Source: Puniceicoccaceae bacterium (GTDB lineage: Bacteria > Verrucomicrobiota > Verrucomicrobiia > Opitutales > Coraliomargaritaceae). Taken from it: a stretch of DNA of 64,000 bases. The stretch spans positions 23,138-87,137 of the forward strand of contig PBYS01000061.1 in the NCBI GenBank assembly GCA_002729725.1. The letters are read 5' to 3'. The notes beneath the pieces are model-generated. The model was not told where the DNA came from and made no database searches. It was given only the letters and a program-made list of their open reading frames with translations. Shown in pieces: positions 45,492-54,923 of this stretch; the stretch's first letter is position 1; every line of letters starts with the position of its first letter. A program made the translations under genes and the position numbers.

Positions 45492-46157
45492 ATGAAAAAA
45501 GTAATTGTCATCGAAGACCAAACAATCATGCGTGACCTGATATGTCAGCTGGTTGAAAGCTATGCTGGAATGGAAGTCATAGCGCAATCGGGCGATGGCG
45601 CCGAGGGCTACGAACTTTGCCTCGAACACGCACCTGACCTGGTAATCCTCGACATCATGCTGCCCAACCTAAACGGTAGCGAAGTGCTGCGCCGCTTAAA
45701 AGCGAAGAACCCTAAAATCAATATTTTGGTCTTTTCCGCCGCGTCCTCCAACTCAATGGTCAATCGCCTACTAAAGTCCGGAGTGACTGGCTACATCGAA
45801 AAAGACGCGGGCTTGGCGGAGCTAGAGAAAGCAATCGATCTAGTCTCCGACGGTCGCTCCTACTTTAGCCCACGCGTGGTCGATGCGATGCGAGAGCTGA
45901 TGGTGAGCGGCGGCCAAGATGATTCGCTGGAATCGCTCACCACTCGTGAGCGTGAAATCGTACAATTGATCGCTGAAAGTTACAGCAATAAAGAAATCGC
46001 CGCCAAATTGGGAATGAGCGTACGCACCGCAGACACGCACCGCACCAATATCATGAAGAAACTCGACCTGCACGACGTCGCCGCACTTACACGTTGGGCC
46101 ATCGCCAACAAGTTGGTGGACCCCGCAGGTGGTGATATGAGCACGGCCGACCTGTAG
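45492..46157 (+). CDS. NarL/FixJ-type response regulator
   Basis: 221 residues from the ATG at 45492 (MKKVIVIEDQTIMRDLICQL); an in-frame ATG at 45429 would add 21 residues not seen in the family. Receiver domain ~1-120 with acceptor Asp in LVILDIMLPNLNG and Lys in GYIEKDAG. LuxR-type DNA-binding domain ~150-210 with LTTREREIVQLIAESYSNKE and MSVRTADTHRTNIMKKLDLH. No histidine kinase is adjacent; it may serve the hybrid kinases elsewhere. aroC starts 105 bases downstream. Confidence 0.88.
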   Translation: MKKVIVIEDQTIMRDLICQLVESYAGMEVIAQSGDGAEGYELCLEHAPDLVILDIMLPNLNGSEVLRRLKAKNPKINILVFSAASSNSMVNRLLKSGVTGYIEKDAGLAELEKAIDLVSDGRSYFSPRVVDAMRELMVSGGQDDSLESLTTREREIVQLIAESYSNKEIAAKLGMSVRTADTHRTNIMKKLDLHDVAALTRWAIANKLVDPAGGDMSTADL

Positions 46158-46262
46158 TGGGGCACGCCATAGACTTTAGGCGAGCTAGCTCTAGACACTT
46201 TCCATCCACAGGCTGCGCGGCAGGATTGACTTCGGCGGCTGTGGCCTTTGCATGCACCCCGT

Positions 46263-47363
46263 ATGGGTAATTCTTTTGGCACACTATTTCGTATTTCCAC
46301 TTGGGGCGAGAGCCACGGCGGAGGCATCGGCGTTGTAATCGACGGCTGCCCGCCGCGTCTGCCTCTATCGGTCGAAGAAATACAATTCGAACTCGATCGT
46401 CGCCGTCCAGGACAGAGTGAAATCAGCACCCCGCGCAAGGAAAGCGACACCGCAGAGATCGTATCCGGCATCTACGAAGGTCAAACAACGGGCACTCCGA
46501 TTGGCATCTACGTGCCCAATGGTGACCACCGCCCCTCCGCCTACGCGGAAATGAAGGATAAGTTCCGCCCCTCACACGCGGACTTCACCTACCAAACCAA
46601 ATTTGGCATTCGCAACCATGAAGGCGGCGGACGCTCCTCAGCCCGCGAAACCATCGGTCGTGTGGCCGCGGGGGCCATCGCCAAGAAGATCCTCAAACTC
46701 GCGGGCGACATCGAAGTGCGCGCTTACATCACCCGCGTGCACGACATCGAAATGCCCGCCCTGGATCATTTCCCAAGCCTCGAAGAAGTCGAAGCCAGCC
46801 CCGTGCGCTGCCCTCACCCCGCGACAGCCGAACTAATGGTCGAGCGCATCAAAGCCATGCGCAACGAAGGCGACTCCGTCGGTGGCGTCATTGAATGCCG
46901 GGTCCGCAACCTGCCCGTCGGCCTCGGCGTGCCCGTCTTTGACCGGCTCGAAGCTGACATGGCCAAAGCCATGCTCTCCATCCCCGCAACTAAGGGCTTC
47001 GAAATCGGCAGCGGCTTCGACGGCTCTCGCATGCAGGGCTCCGAGCACAACGATATTTTCATCAATAAAGATGGCAAAGTCGGCACCGCCACCAACCGCT
47101 CCGGCGGGGTGCAAGGCGGCATCAGCAACGGCGAAGAGCTCGTCTTCCGCATCGCGTTCAAGCCGACCGCGACGCTGATTCAAAAGCAAGCCACCGTCGA
47201 CAAAGATGGCAACGAGACCGAGCTCATGGGCCGCGGTCGCCACGACCCTTGCGTCGTGCCACGCGCCGTGCCGATCGTCGAGTCGATGGCCGCACTGGTC
47301 CTTGTCGACCACTGGATGCGCCACAAAGCGCAATGCCAAAGCTTCGATTTCGAAAGCAAATAA
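46263..47363 (+). CDS. aroC: chorismate synthase
   Basis: 366 residues from the second ATG ([20 protein letters not shown]), the normal opening. It converts EPSP to chorismate using reduced FMN, the last step of the shikimate pathway. Further signatures: [76 protein letters not shown]. No other aro gene is adjacent. It is followed by a hypothetical gene with a period-7 repeat between. Confidence 0.96.
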   Translation: MGNSFGTLFRISTWGESHGGGIGVVIDGCPPRLPLSVEEIQFELDRRRPGQSEISTPRKESDTAEIVSGIYEGQTTGTPIGIYVPNGDHRPSAYAEMKDKFRPSHADFTYQTKFGIRNHEGGGRSSARETIGRVAAGAIAKKILKLAGDIEVRAYITRVHDIEMPALDHFPSLEEVEASPVRCPHPATAELMVERIKAMRNEGDSVGGVIECRVRNLPVGLGVPVFDRLEADMAKAMLSIPATKGFEIGSGFDGSRMQGSEHNDIFINKDGKVGTATNRSGGVQGGISNGEELVFRIAFKPTATLIQKQATVDKDGNETELMGRGRHDPCVVPRAVPIVESMAALVLVDHWMRHKAQCQSFDFESK

Positions 47364-47370
47364 AAGTCCT

Positions 47371-47412
47371 CTAGTCCCAGCTCTCTGGTTTCAGCTCTCA
47401 AGTCCACAGCCC
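47371..47412 (+). repeat. period-7 repeat before a start codon
   Basis: Six heptads: CTAGTCC, CAGCTCT, CTGGTTT, CAGCTCT, CAAGTCC, ACAGCCC. They fill the aroC to 47418 gap, ending five bases before the ATG. Confidence 0.65.
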
Positions 47413-47417
47413 GCAAT

Positions 47418-48155
47418 ATGTCCGACGCAGCACCACTCGTTTATTTAGTCCTTGGCATCCCGAACTCAGGGCGCCGCGAAGTCATTTTCGACCTGATCGA
47501 AGGTGGCATTCCTAACAGCGAGCAAGTGCTCTACTTCCGCCCCGAAGGCGAAGCGGCCTGCACGCACGACGAGCAGATCGAAGCACTGGACAACGTCAAT
47601 GTCGTGAGCTGGAAGCTCAAAGACAGCAAAGTCACCCATGGCAAAATAACCGCCGCGCCCGAAAAGATCATTTTCCTAGCGCCCGGACTCAGCGATCCAG
47701 CCGACTGTGCGGAAGCCATCAAAGCCTGGACCGACCACAATCATTGCCAAATCGCGCGCGTGCTCACGGTGGTGCACTGCCACTTTCTCTCCGAGCAGAC
47801 CGTCGCCAAGGCCTGGTTTGACGCCTGCATCCACTTCTCAGACGTCGTCTTACTCAACCGCCGCGAAGAAGCTGGCAACAAGTGGGTCAAAGATTTCGAG
47901 ACCTCGTATAAAAAGGCCTGTAACCCGGCCCGCTTCATCATGGTGAAAAAAGGTCGTGTGAGCAATCCCGCTGAAGTGCTCGATCCCGAACCACGCCGCG
48001 TTTCGCTCTACTTCGATGAACTGATCCCCATTGAAGACGACGAGTTCGAAGACGAGCACCAGCCCGACGACCTCAAGCCCGACATGTACATCGAGCGCCT
48101 AGAGAGCGGCCAGCGCGCCAAACCGATCCCAGAGATCGGGAAATTTCTTACGTAG
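47418..48155 (+). CDS. CobW-like protein with degenerate P-loop
   Basis: 245 residues. The start LVYLVLGIPNSGRREVIFDL sits where a CobW/COG0523 GTPase has its Walker A, but the invariant GK(S/T) is GRR here. The middle, VLTVVHCHFLSEQTVAKAWF and HFSDVVLLNRREEAG, parallels the CobW blocks 'VVD...' and 'AD-VVLNK'. The tail is very acidic (PIEDDEFEDEHQPDD). It is probably a CobW relative that has lost nucleotide binding, or a Verrucomicrobia-specific family. It lies downstream of aroC. Confidence 0.6.
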   Translation: MSDAAPLVYLVLGIPNSGRREVIFDLIEGGIPNSEQVLYFRPEGEAACTHDEQIEALDNVNVVSWKLKDSKVTHGKITAAPEKIIFLAPGLSDPADCAEAIKAWTDHNHCQIARVLTVVHCHFLSEQTVAKAWFDACIHFSDVVLLNRREEAGNKWVKDFETSYKKACNPARFIMVKKGRVSNPAEVLDPEPRRVSLYFDELIPIEDDEFEDEHQPDDLKPDMYIERLESGQRAKPIPEIGKFLT

Positions 48156-48310
48156 AAAACGGTCCCTCCCAGCGGCGCCAGCTGAACGAGGTGGCGTGCC
48201 CGCTTGAGGACGCCGGGCTGCTCAACTTGCACGCGCTCCAGTAAAACAAAGTCACGCCCAAGTTCGTTCCAGCGCTCTCTTACATAGCGAAGCTATCTAC
48301 ACGACTTAAC

Positions 48311-48393
48311 GCAAGCCGCCGCAAGCGGCGACGCCACCAAACTCCCCACTTTCCACTCCCGGCTCCCCACTTTCCACTCCCGGCTCCCCACTG
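48311..48393. repeat. palindromic element followed by exact period-7/21 repeat
   Basis: 48311-48337 holds AGCCGCCGCAAGCGGC then GACGCC, the same palindrome as at 13955. Then 48346-48387 is an exact 21-base unit in two copies, each made of the heptads CCACTTT, CCACTCC and CGGCTCC, and the start of a third. The rest of the 48156-48407 gap shows nothing else. Confidence 0.7.
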
Positions 48394-48407
48394 CAGCGCG
48401 CAGCGCG

Positions 48408-49241
48408 CTAAGCCATTTCTTTTTCAATGGTGGTCAAACGGTGCTGCTTTTGGCCGAGCTTGGGAATGCAGGCGATCAACGCCTTGGTGTAAGGGTGCTG
48501 GGGATTGCTCAAGACGGCATCCACCGCACCTTGCTCGACGATGTCACCGCGATACATGACGATCACTTCGTCGGCGAAGCCTTTGACGATACCGAAATTG
48601 TGCGTGATCAATACGATGCTCATACCGAGCTTTGCCCGCAGTTCGCGCAGTAAATCCATGATTTGCGCTTGAATAGTCACATCCAGCGCAGTGGTGGGCT
48701 CATCGGCGATCAGCAGGTCGGGCTCGCAGGCCAAGGCCATGGCAATCATTACCCGTTGCTGCATGCCGCCGCTCATCTCGTGCGGGTAGGCCTTGTAGCG
48801 CTTGGCAGCATCGCGAATTCCGACCAGCTCCAGCAATTCAATCACGCGGCCTTTGACATCCTCAATATCGGGACGGTGCAGCTTGACCGCTTCCGCGATC
48901 TGGTAGCCCACAGTAAAGACAGGATTCAGCGAAGAAGAAGCTTCTTGGAAAATATAAGCGATCCCCCGCCCGCGCACCTGACGAATCGCATCGGCATTCA
49001 TCTGCAGCACATCTTGGCCCTTAAACAAAATCCCCCCGCTCACCGTGCAACTGGGCGCCGTCGGTAAAAGTTGAGTCAATGCCATGCAACTAACACTCTT
49101 GCCACTGCCGCTCTCGCCTAAGATCGCCACCGTCTGCCCGCCTGCCTGCACCGTAAAGTCGATGCCGTGCACCACTTCGTTGGTCTCGCCACGCGAGTGA
49201 AAAGCGATTCGTAGGTCGGAGACTTTGAGCAGATCGGTCAT
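48408..49241 (-). CDS. oppD: oligopeptide ABC transporter ATP-binding protein (OppD/DppD)
   Basis: 277 residues from the ATG at 49241 ([20 protein letters not shown]); the longer reading would translate the repeat upstream. It has Walker [11 protein letters not shown], the ABC signature [15 protein letters not shown], Walker [13 protein letters not shown] and the switch [12 protein letters not shown]. It energises import through OppB and OppC. It is somewhat short at the C-terminus compared with OppD proteins (~320). No oppF partner follows, which is unusual for this family. Last gene of the operon. Confidence 0.88.
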   Translation of the reverse strand: MTDLLKVSDLRIAFHSRGETNEVVHGIDFTVQAGGQTVAILGESGSGKSVSCMALTQLLPTAPSCTVSGGILFKGQDVLQMNADAIRQVRGRGIAYIFQEASSSLNPVFTVGYQIAEAVKLHRPDIEDVKGRVIELLELVGIRDAAKRYKAYPHEMSGGMQQRVMIAMALACEPDLLIADEPTTALDVTIQAQIMDLLRELRAKLGMSIVLITHNFGIVKGFADEVIVMYRGDIVEQGAVDAVLSNPQHPYTKALIACIPKLGQKQHRLTTIEKEMA

Positions 49242-49249
49242 ACCAAGAA

Positions 49250-49284
49250 TATTGAACATCGAACGTCCAACGTTCAACATCGAA
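49250..49284 (-). repeat. period-7 repeat before oppD
   Basis: On the minus strand five heptads: TTCGATG, TTGAACG, TTGGACG, TTCGATG, TTCAATA, ending eight bases before the oppD ATG. Nearly the same five words occur at 56259-56293. Confidence 0.7.
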
Positions 49285-49315
49285 TGGGACTTGGCGTGAT
49301 CAGGCCGCAGGCTAC

Positions 49316-50371
49316 TCACCGGGTTTGCATTTTCGGATCCACAATATCGCGCAGTACGTCGCCGAGCATGTTGTAGGCGATCACAGTGACAAAGATGGCG
49401 AAGCCTGGGCTAAGCAGCCACCAAAAGTTGAGATAAAACACTTTCACATCTTGCGCCTGCGAAAGCATCAAGCCCCAAGAGGCGGACGGCTCTTGAATGC
49501 CAAGCCCGAGAAAAGACAGCGCGGCCTCGCCGAGCACATAACCGGGAATGGAAAGCGTCGCCGCCACCAGCAGATAACTAACAAGGTTGGGCAAGATATG
49601 CTTGCGCAGGATAACGAAGGGCGACTGCCCCATACTTTCGGCTGCCATTACGTATTGATTCTGCCGGATTGAAAGCGTCATGCCGCGCAAGATGCGTGCG
49701 GTGCCCGCCCAACCGATCAGCGCGAGGATCACAACGATCACAAAAAACATTTGATCAGAGGCGAAGTGCGGCGCGAGGGCGGAACGCAAGGCCAGCAAGA
49801 GATACAAGCCCGGCATCGCCATCATAAACTCGACGAAACGCATGGCTAGGAAATCAGCACGGCCGCCAAAATAACCGCTGAGCCCCCCCACCAGAAAACC
49901 GAGCACCGTTGTGATAGTAATGCCGAGCAGACCGATGAAGAGCGAGACCCGCGAGCCGAAGACGAGGCGCGAAAAGACGTCGCGGCCGGTGGAATCGCTC
50001 CCCAGCAAATAGACCGGCCCCGCATCGTCAGCGACTTTAAACAAGTGTCGATCGGTGGGAATGATACCAAACAAGCGATATTTAAAACCACGCGCAAATA
50101 ACTGTAAGGGATAAGACTCCCCCTCGATCGCTTGATAGCGTGCCTCGGTAGGATCGACCAGTTCGTAAGCCTGCACACGCAGGCCACCCTCTCCGAAAAA
50201 GATGGCTGTGGGAGGATGGTATGTGCGCTCCAGGTCTTGCTCGTTGGTGGCATAGGGCGCCAGTAGATCGGCGAAGATCGCCGCGGCATAGAGCAAAATC
50301 AGCACACTGGCGGATATGATTCCGAGTGGACGACGGAAGACTTCTTTAAATAATTTCCAAAGTAACTGCAT
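49316..50371 (-). CDS. oppC: oligopeptide ABC transporter permease (OppC/DppC)
   Basis: 351 residues. N-terminal OppC-type segment with membrane helix 1 at ~18-38, then a periplasmic insert of ~100 residues that is longer than in most DppC. Five more helices follow, with LLGSDSTGRDVFSRLVFGSR, the usual opening of the transmembrane domain, and the EAA loop AAESMGQSPFVILRKHILPN that contacts the ATPase. It starts one base after the oppB stop. Confidence 0.92.
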   Translation of the reverse strand: MQLLWKLFKEVFRRPLGIISASVLILLYAAAIFADLLAPYATNEQDLERTYHPPTAIFFGEGGLRVQAYELVDPTEARYQAIEGESYPLQLFARGFKYRLFGIIPTDRHLFKVADDAGPVYLLGSDSTGRDVFSRLVFGSRVSLFIGLLGITITTVLGFLVGGLSGYFGGRADFLAMRFVEFMMAMPGLYLLLALRSALAPHFASDQMFFVIVVILALIGWAGTARILRGMTLSIRQNQYVMAAESMGQSPFVILRKHILPNLVSYLLVAATLSIPGYVLGEAALSFLGLGIQEPSASWGLMLSQAQDVKVFYLNFWWLLSPGFAIFVTVIAYNMLGDVLRDIVDPKMQTR

Positions 50372-50372
50372 C

Positions 50373-51347
50373 TTACTTTTTGCGCTCCAAACGTATACGT
50401 GGGTCAGACCACGCGAGTAAAATATCGGCCAGCAAGTTGCCCAGCACCAGCATACTGCAACCGAGCATCACCGAGGCCAGCACCACGAATTGGTCTTCAC
50501 GTAGAATCGATTGATACATCAACTGACCAAGGCCGGGATATTGTAAAACGATCTCCACCATCAAGGCACCGCTCAATAAGCTAGAAAAAGCGAAGCCGAA
50601 AGCGCTCACCAATGGATTGATGGCATTGCGCAGGACGTGCTTAAACATCACGACCCGCTCGCGCAAGCCCTTCGCCCGTGCGGTGGCGACAAAGCCCGCG
50701 CGCATGCTGTCGAGGAAGTTGGCCCGCATGATGCGCATAATACTGGCGATCGACCCGATCCCCAGTGCCAGCGTGGGCAGGACTAAATGATGCGCCCGAT
50801 CAAGCATCTTACCACCGAAACTGAGATAATCATAATCAATCGAGGTCGCGCCTCCGAGCGGGAACCATCCGGTCTGCGCTGCAAAGAAAACCAGTACTAG
50901 AGCCAGGAAAAACTCGGGAATCGAGAGTGCAGCATAGGCCAATACCGCGGAGACCCGGTCGAAGATCGAGTCTTTGTACACCGCAGCCAATACGCCGAGT
51001 GGAATGGCGATCGCCCACGAAAAGACGAAAGCGCAGAGCGAGAGTAAAAAGGTCGACCAAATACGCTGACCGATCAAATCCGCCACAGGCACTTTAAAAG
51101 CCCATGAATGCCCAAGATTGCCCTGCAGCACATTGCCCAGCCATTTATAGTATTGCACATACCATGGCTGATCGAGGCCGAACTCGGTCTGGATCGCTTG
51201 GATCAGTTCGGCCGGCACATCGCGCTGCGCTCGGACCGGCGTCAGGAAGTCGCCCGGTGCAAGGCTCATCAATAAAAAGACCAACAAAGTGATGCCCAAT
51301 AGCAAGGGGATCAGCGTCAACAAGCGACGTAGGATAAAGGCAATCAT
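50373..51347 (-). CDS. oppB: oligopeptide ABC transporter permease (OppB/DppB)
   Basis: 324 residues from the ATG at 51347 (MIAFILRRLLTLIPLLLGIT), which overlaps the stop of the binding-protein gene as ATGA. Six membrane helices. The EAA loop ATARAKGLRERVVMFKHVLR with the invariant Gly is present. Forms the pore with OppC. Confidence 0.92.
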   Translation of the reverse strand: MIAFILRRLLTLIPLLLGITLLVFLLMSLAPGDFLTPVRAQRDVPAELIQAIQTEFGLDQPWYVQYYKWLGNVLQGNLGHSWAFKVPVADLIGQRIWSTFLLSLCAFVFSWAIAIPLGVLAAVYKDSIFDRVSAVLAYAALSIPEFFLALVLVFFAAQTGWFPLGGATSIDYDYLSFGGKMLDRAHHLVLPTLALGIGSIASIMRIMRANFLDSMRAGFVATARAKGLRERVVMFKHVLRNAINPLVSAFGFAFSSLLSGALMVEIVLQYPGLGQLMYQSILREDQFVVLASVMLGCSMLVLGNLLADILLAWSDPRIRLERKK

Positions 51348-53215
51348 TCGCTCACCTCCGACCAGAGTGATTCTAGATTCCAGGTAACCCCGCCCAGCGG
51401 GGTCGGCTCGACATTGTGCCAACGATTACGATAGCCCGCATATTCCTTGGCACTGACGAGAAAGATAAAGGGTTGCTGCTCGGCTAGGATGGCCTGCACC
51501 TCGTTGAAATACTCTTTACGCACTTCGACCTCGGTATGGCGGCCGACCTCACGCATCAGCTCGTCGATCCGTGCCTCCCACTCAGTCGCAGGGCTTTGCT
51601 GTTGAGGGTACCAAAAGTGCATGCGGCCACCGCTCATCAAAATGTCTTTGCCTGCATAGGGGTCCGGGGCGCCTCCACCGAGCCCAAGCATGCAGGCCTC
51701 GTAATCGAAGGCATCGGAGATCTTAGTGACGATGGTATTGAAGTCCAGGAACTGCAACTCCACGTCCACCCCGATCGCAGCCATATTCTCCTTGAATACA
51801 GTCGCCATTTCAACGCGTAGCCCGTTGTTGGAATTGGTGATCAAAGTGAACTCGACCCGACGCCCATTGGCATCAAACAGTTCCTGACCGCGATACTCGA
51901 AGCCCATTTCTTGAAAGAGCGCACGCGAGCGTTCGACTTGATAGGGGTATTTGCGCACCTCGTCGTTATACCAAAACTTGCGCTTGGGCGAGACGTAGCC
52001 ATTTAGAATGTCGGCACGGTTAAAAAAGACGCCGCGAATGATGCCCTCGCGATTGATGCCATACGAAATGGCCTGGCGAAAGCGCTTGTCCGAAAACCAG
52101 TCAAACTTGTAGGGCGCTACAAAAGGTTCGCCCTCCGCATTCTTGCCAGGGTTGAGATTAAACCAAATAAAGTTGGTGCTACTCGATGGGCCCATGTCCA
52201 GCACGGTATAATCAAAGCGCTCTTCGCCCCGCCGCACCCAAGCCACATTATCAGGGCCAATGAACTCGAAATCAGTCTGCCCCTGCGCAAAGGCGACATT
52301 ACTACTATTGCCATCTGGCACGATTTTGGAAATCACTCGGTCCACATAAGGTAAGCGCTCCCCTTGTGTATTCACTTTCCAATAGTTCGGATTCCGAGCA
52401 AAGACCATTCGCTCTCCTGGACGGTACGTTTCTAGCACGAACATATTCAACCCGACAATCTTCCATGGCTCATCAATCGCAGTCTGCAAACTCCATTGAT
52501 CCATCAGAGTGCCGTCCTCATACGCATCGTATAAAATATGCTTAGGCAAAATATCGACTCCGCCCCCAAAGAGCAGAAAGGGCGCATACACTTCAGGCGT
52601 CGTAAAGCGCACAGTAAAGTCATCAAGCATTTCAACCTGCGGCTCCTGTCCGTTAATTTGCTGCCCAAAAGTGGAACGCGAATTGTAGCGATAAAGTGGC
52701 CGCCCATCCTCGCCCGTCATCACCTCCCCCGTCTCCGGGTCCGACTGTTTGGCAAAGAAGGTTTGCCAGGTAAAGACCACATCCTCTGCGGTAAACGGCT
52801 CGCCATCACTCCAATGCACTCCCTTGCGCAAGTGAAAGGTGTATTGTAAATTATCCTCAGAAATCTCCCAAGACTTTGCCAGGTTTGGAATCACTTCGCC
52901 CGTCTTCGGGTCCATCGTAACCAGACTGTCCAAGATCCGCCCAATCACCAGCGAGCCCCCGACCGACTCATTGACCAAAGGATTCACCGTCGCGACATCC
53001 CCCTCGATCGTTTCTATAATGTTTGCACCAAACTCACCCACCGAAAAATCAACCACCTCCGCATCGACTGGTATCGGCTGCACAATGGGCTCTGGTCGCA
53101 CTGACCGGCCGGGCGAATCGTCGGCCCCACCACAAGCCGCCAACAAGACTGCCGCTAGCGCGGAAAACGCAATCGACGAGTAGGAACGTATTCTATAGGA
53201 ACAGCAGCGTAGCAT
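51344..53215 (-). CDS. oppA: peptide ABC transporter substrate-binding lipoprotein
   Basis: 623 residues from the ATG at 53215; a longer reading adds 34 non-conserved residues. Lipoprotein signal with lipobox LLAACGG. A family 5 solute-binding protein: PNLAKSWEISEDNLQYTFHL and RKGVHWSDGEPFTAEDVVFT are the signature, and the later FSDKRFRQAISYGINREGII belongs to the same fold. First gene of oppA-B-C-D on the minus strand. It divergently faces the DUF1800 gene 130 bases away. Peptides are the likely substrate; other family 5 ligands (sugars, nickel) cannot be excluded. Confidence 0.88.
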   Translation of the reverse strand: MLRCCSYRIRSYSSIAFSALAAVLLAACGGADDSPGRSVRPEPIVQPIPVDAEVVDFSVGEFGANIIETIEGDVATVNPLVNESVGGSLVIGRILDSLVTMDPKTGEVIPNLAKSWEISEDNLQYTFHLRKGVHWSDGEPFTAEDVVFTWQTFFAKQSDPETGEVMTGEDGRPLYRYNSRSTFGQQINGQEPQVEMLDDFTVRFTTPEVYAPFLLFGGGVDILPKHILYDAYEDGTLMDQWSLQTAIDEPWKIVGLNMFVLETYRPGERMVFARNPNYWKVNTQGERLPYVDRVISKIVPDGNSSNVAFAQGQTDFEFIGPDNVAWVRRGEERFDYTVLDMGPSSSTNFIWFNLNPGKNAEGEPFVAPYKFDWFSDKRFRQAISYGINREGIIRGVFFNRADILNGYVSPKRKFWYNDEVRKYPYQVERSRALFQEMGFEYRGQELFDANGRRVEFTLITNSNNGLRVEMATVFKENMAAIGVDVELQFLDFNTIVTKISDAFDYEACMLGLGGGAPDPYAGKDILMSGGRMHFWYPQQQSPATEWEARIDELMREVGRHTEVEVRKEYFNEVQAILAEQQPFIFLVSAKEYAGYRNRWHNVEPTPLGGVTWNLESLWSEVSE

Positions 53216-53345
53216 ACTCCCCCCTACGAAAGCCGCACGGAAGCTTTGTTCAACGCTTTTTCTAGCTATTTCACAGTCAATAACAACTGTTGAGAGTAAT
53301 TGAAACTTTTCTTTCATCTGGAACGATCTACTATTTCCTCAAACC

Positions 53346-54854
53346 ATGTCGCAGCCAGCCCCCACCCCACAGACTTTTGCCGTCGAAGATGCCTGGAAGC
53401 CCCTCCCGATGAGCTTCTGGCGAATCGAAGAGGCACAACACTTCCTACGACGCGTCGGATTTTCAGCCACCCCCGAAGCCGTGACTACCGCCTTGCGCGA
53501 CTCCCCCAAGGCGCACCTCCAAGCAGCCTTCTTACCAGGCACCCCCTTGCCCAAATCGACAGCGCTCAACGAGTACGAAGCCACAGCTAATGAGCGACAC
53601 GTGCATATCTATAAAAACGTCGAAGACGAAGAGGAAAAACGGCGCCTGCGCCAAGAACTGCAGCGCGAGGAGAGTCAACTTTTCCGCGACTTTGCCATGG
53701 ACTGGTTTGCATTCGCCCGTCAACCCGAGCACAGCGCACAAGAAAAATTCGTAGTCTTCCTACAGGACGTCTTCGTGGTCGAACAAAACTCAATCCGCGA
53801 CACTCCGCTGCTCTTTTCACTGCAACAAACCCTGCGAGGCGGCGTCCACCTAGACTACCCCGAGCTGTGTAAACAAGTCAGCCGTGAACCCGCAATGATG
53901 CGCTATCTCGACCTGGTCAAAAACACCGCCCGCAAGCCCAACGAGAACTTCGCACGCGAACTTTTCGAGCTATTCACCCTCGGCGAAGGCAATTACAGCG
54001 AGGACGACATCAAAGAAGCGGCCCGCGCCTTTACAGGCTATCGCATCAAAAAGCGCTACGAGTTCTACTTCGAGAAAAAGCTGCACGACGCCTCCCCCAA
54101 AACCATATTCGCTGAAACTGGTAATTGGGACGGCGACGATGTCATCGACCTCACCTTCCAACAACCAGCGGCTCGCACTTTCCTGATCCGTGAGCTCATT
54201 AAGTTCTACCTGACCGAAGAAGCGGTGCCCGAAGCCTACATCGAGGCGCTTGGCGAACAATGGGCGAGCCACAACTTCAGCCTGCGCTACTTAATCGAGA
54301 CCTTCTTCCAAAGCCGCCTTTTCTTCCATCCCGCCTACCGGGGCAATATGGTCAAAAGCCCGATCCATTTTTACATCGGCCTGTGCCAGGATTTGCGCCT
54401 CGACGTCATCCCTTTGGAAGCACGCATCCTGCGCAGCATGGCAACCATGGGACAGAGCTTCTATAATCCACACAACGTCCGCGGCTGGCTTTACGGTGAG
54501 CACTGGATCAATTCCACCACCATCAGCGCCCGCCGTCAACTCGTCGACTATCTCTTCGCCAATCTCAACGAGAAGAAGCTCAACGCCAACGAACAACTCG
54601 CGCTCAAAAATGCACGCGAAGCCGGCCGTGGCAACTTTCTCGTCACCCAAGAGCGACTCAAACAAGTGCTCAGCCTCGCTCCCGACGACCTGGCCAAGCA
54701 CTTTACCACCTATTTTATCACCGCCCCCTCACGGGCGACCTACCTCGACGCACTCCACTCCATTTTAGGGGACACCCAAGGCGAAGGCGCCGCCCAGCGC
54801 GTGCGCCACGCCATTATCGCCCTACTGCAATCGCCCGCCTATAATCTGTGCTAG
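53346..54854 (+). CDS. DUF1800 family protein
   Basis: 502 residues. Family blocks: EEAQHFLRRVGFSATPEAVT near the start, then the central NENFARELFELFTLGEGNYS and DIKEAARAFTGYRI. Function of the family is unknown; its genes are nearly always next to a DUF1501 gene, as here. No clear signal peptide is visible, while the partner has a Tat signal. The pair may act on cell-surface or extracellular material. It is followed by the DUF1501 gene after a period-7 repeat. Confidence 0.88.
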   Translation: MSQPAPTPQTFAVEDAWKPLPMSFWRIEEAQHFLRRVGFSATPEAVTTALRDSPKAHLQAAFLPGTPLPKSTALNEYEATANERHVHIYKNVEDEEEKRRLRQELQREESQLFRDFAMDWFAFARQPEHSAQEKFVVFLQDVFVVEQNSIRDTPLLFSLQQTLRGGVHLDYPELCKQVSREPAMMRYLDLVKNTARKPNENFARELFELFTLGEGNYSEDDIKEAARAFTGYRIKKRYEFYFEKKLHDASPKTIFAETGNWDGDDVIDLTFQQPAARTFLIRELIKFYLTEEAVPEAYIEALGEQWASHNFSLRYLIETFFQSRLFFHPAYRGNMVKSPIHFYIGLCQDLRLDVIPLEARILRSMATMGQSFYNPHNVRGWLYGEHWINSTTISARRQLVDYLFANLNEKKLNANEQLALKNAREAGRGNFLVTQERLKQVLSLAPDDLAKHFTTYFITAPSRATYLDALHSILGDTQGEGAAQRVRHAIIALLQSPAYNLC

Positions 54855-54919
54855 GTTTTCAGTTCACCAGTTTTCAGTTCACCGGTTTTCAGTTTTTCAA
54901 ACTTCACCTTTCACACTTC
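54855..54919 (+). repeat. period-7/8 repeat before a start codon
   Basis: Repeating words of 7 and 8 bases: GGTTTTC, AGTTCACC, AGTTTTC, AGTTCACC, GGTTTTC, then AAACTTC, ACCTTTC, ACACTTC. The ATG of DUF1501 follows five bases later. Confidence 0.65.
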
Positions 54920-54923
54920 AAAA

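Noticed and set aside
49241..49319. Longer OppD start at 49319
   Set aside because: The extra residues are a translation of the period-7 repeat and are not found in OppD.
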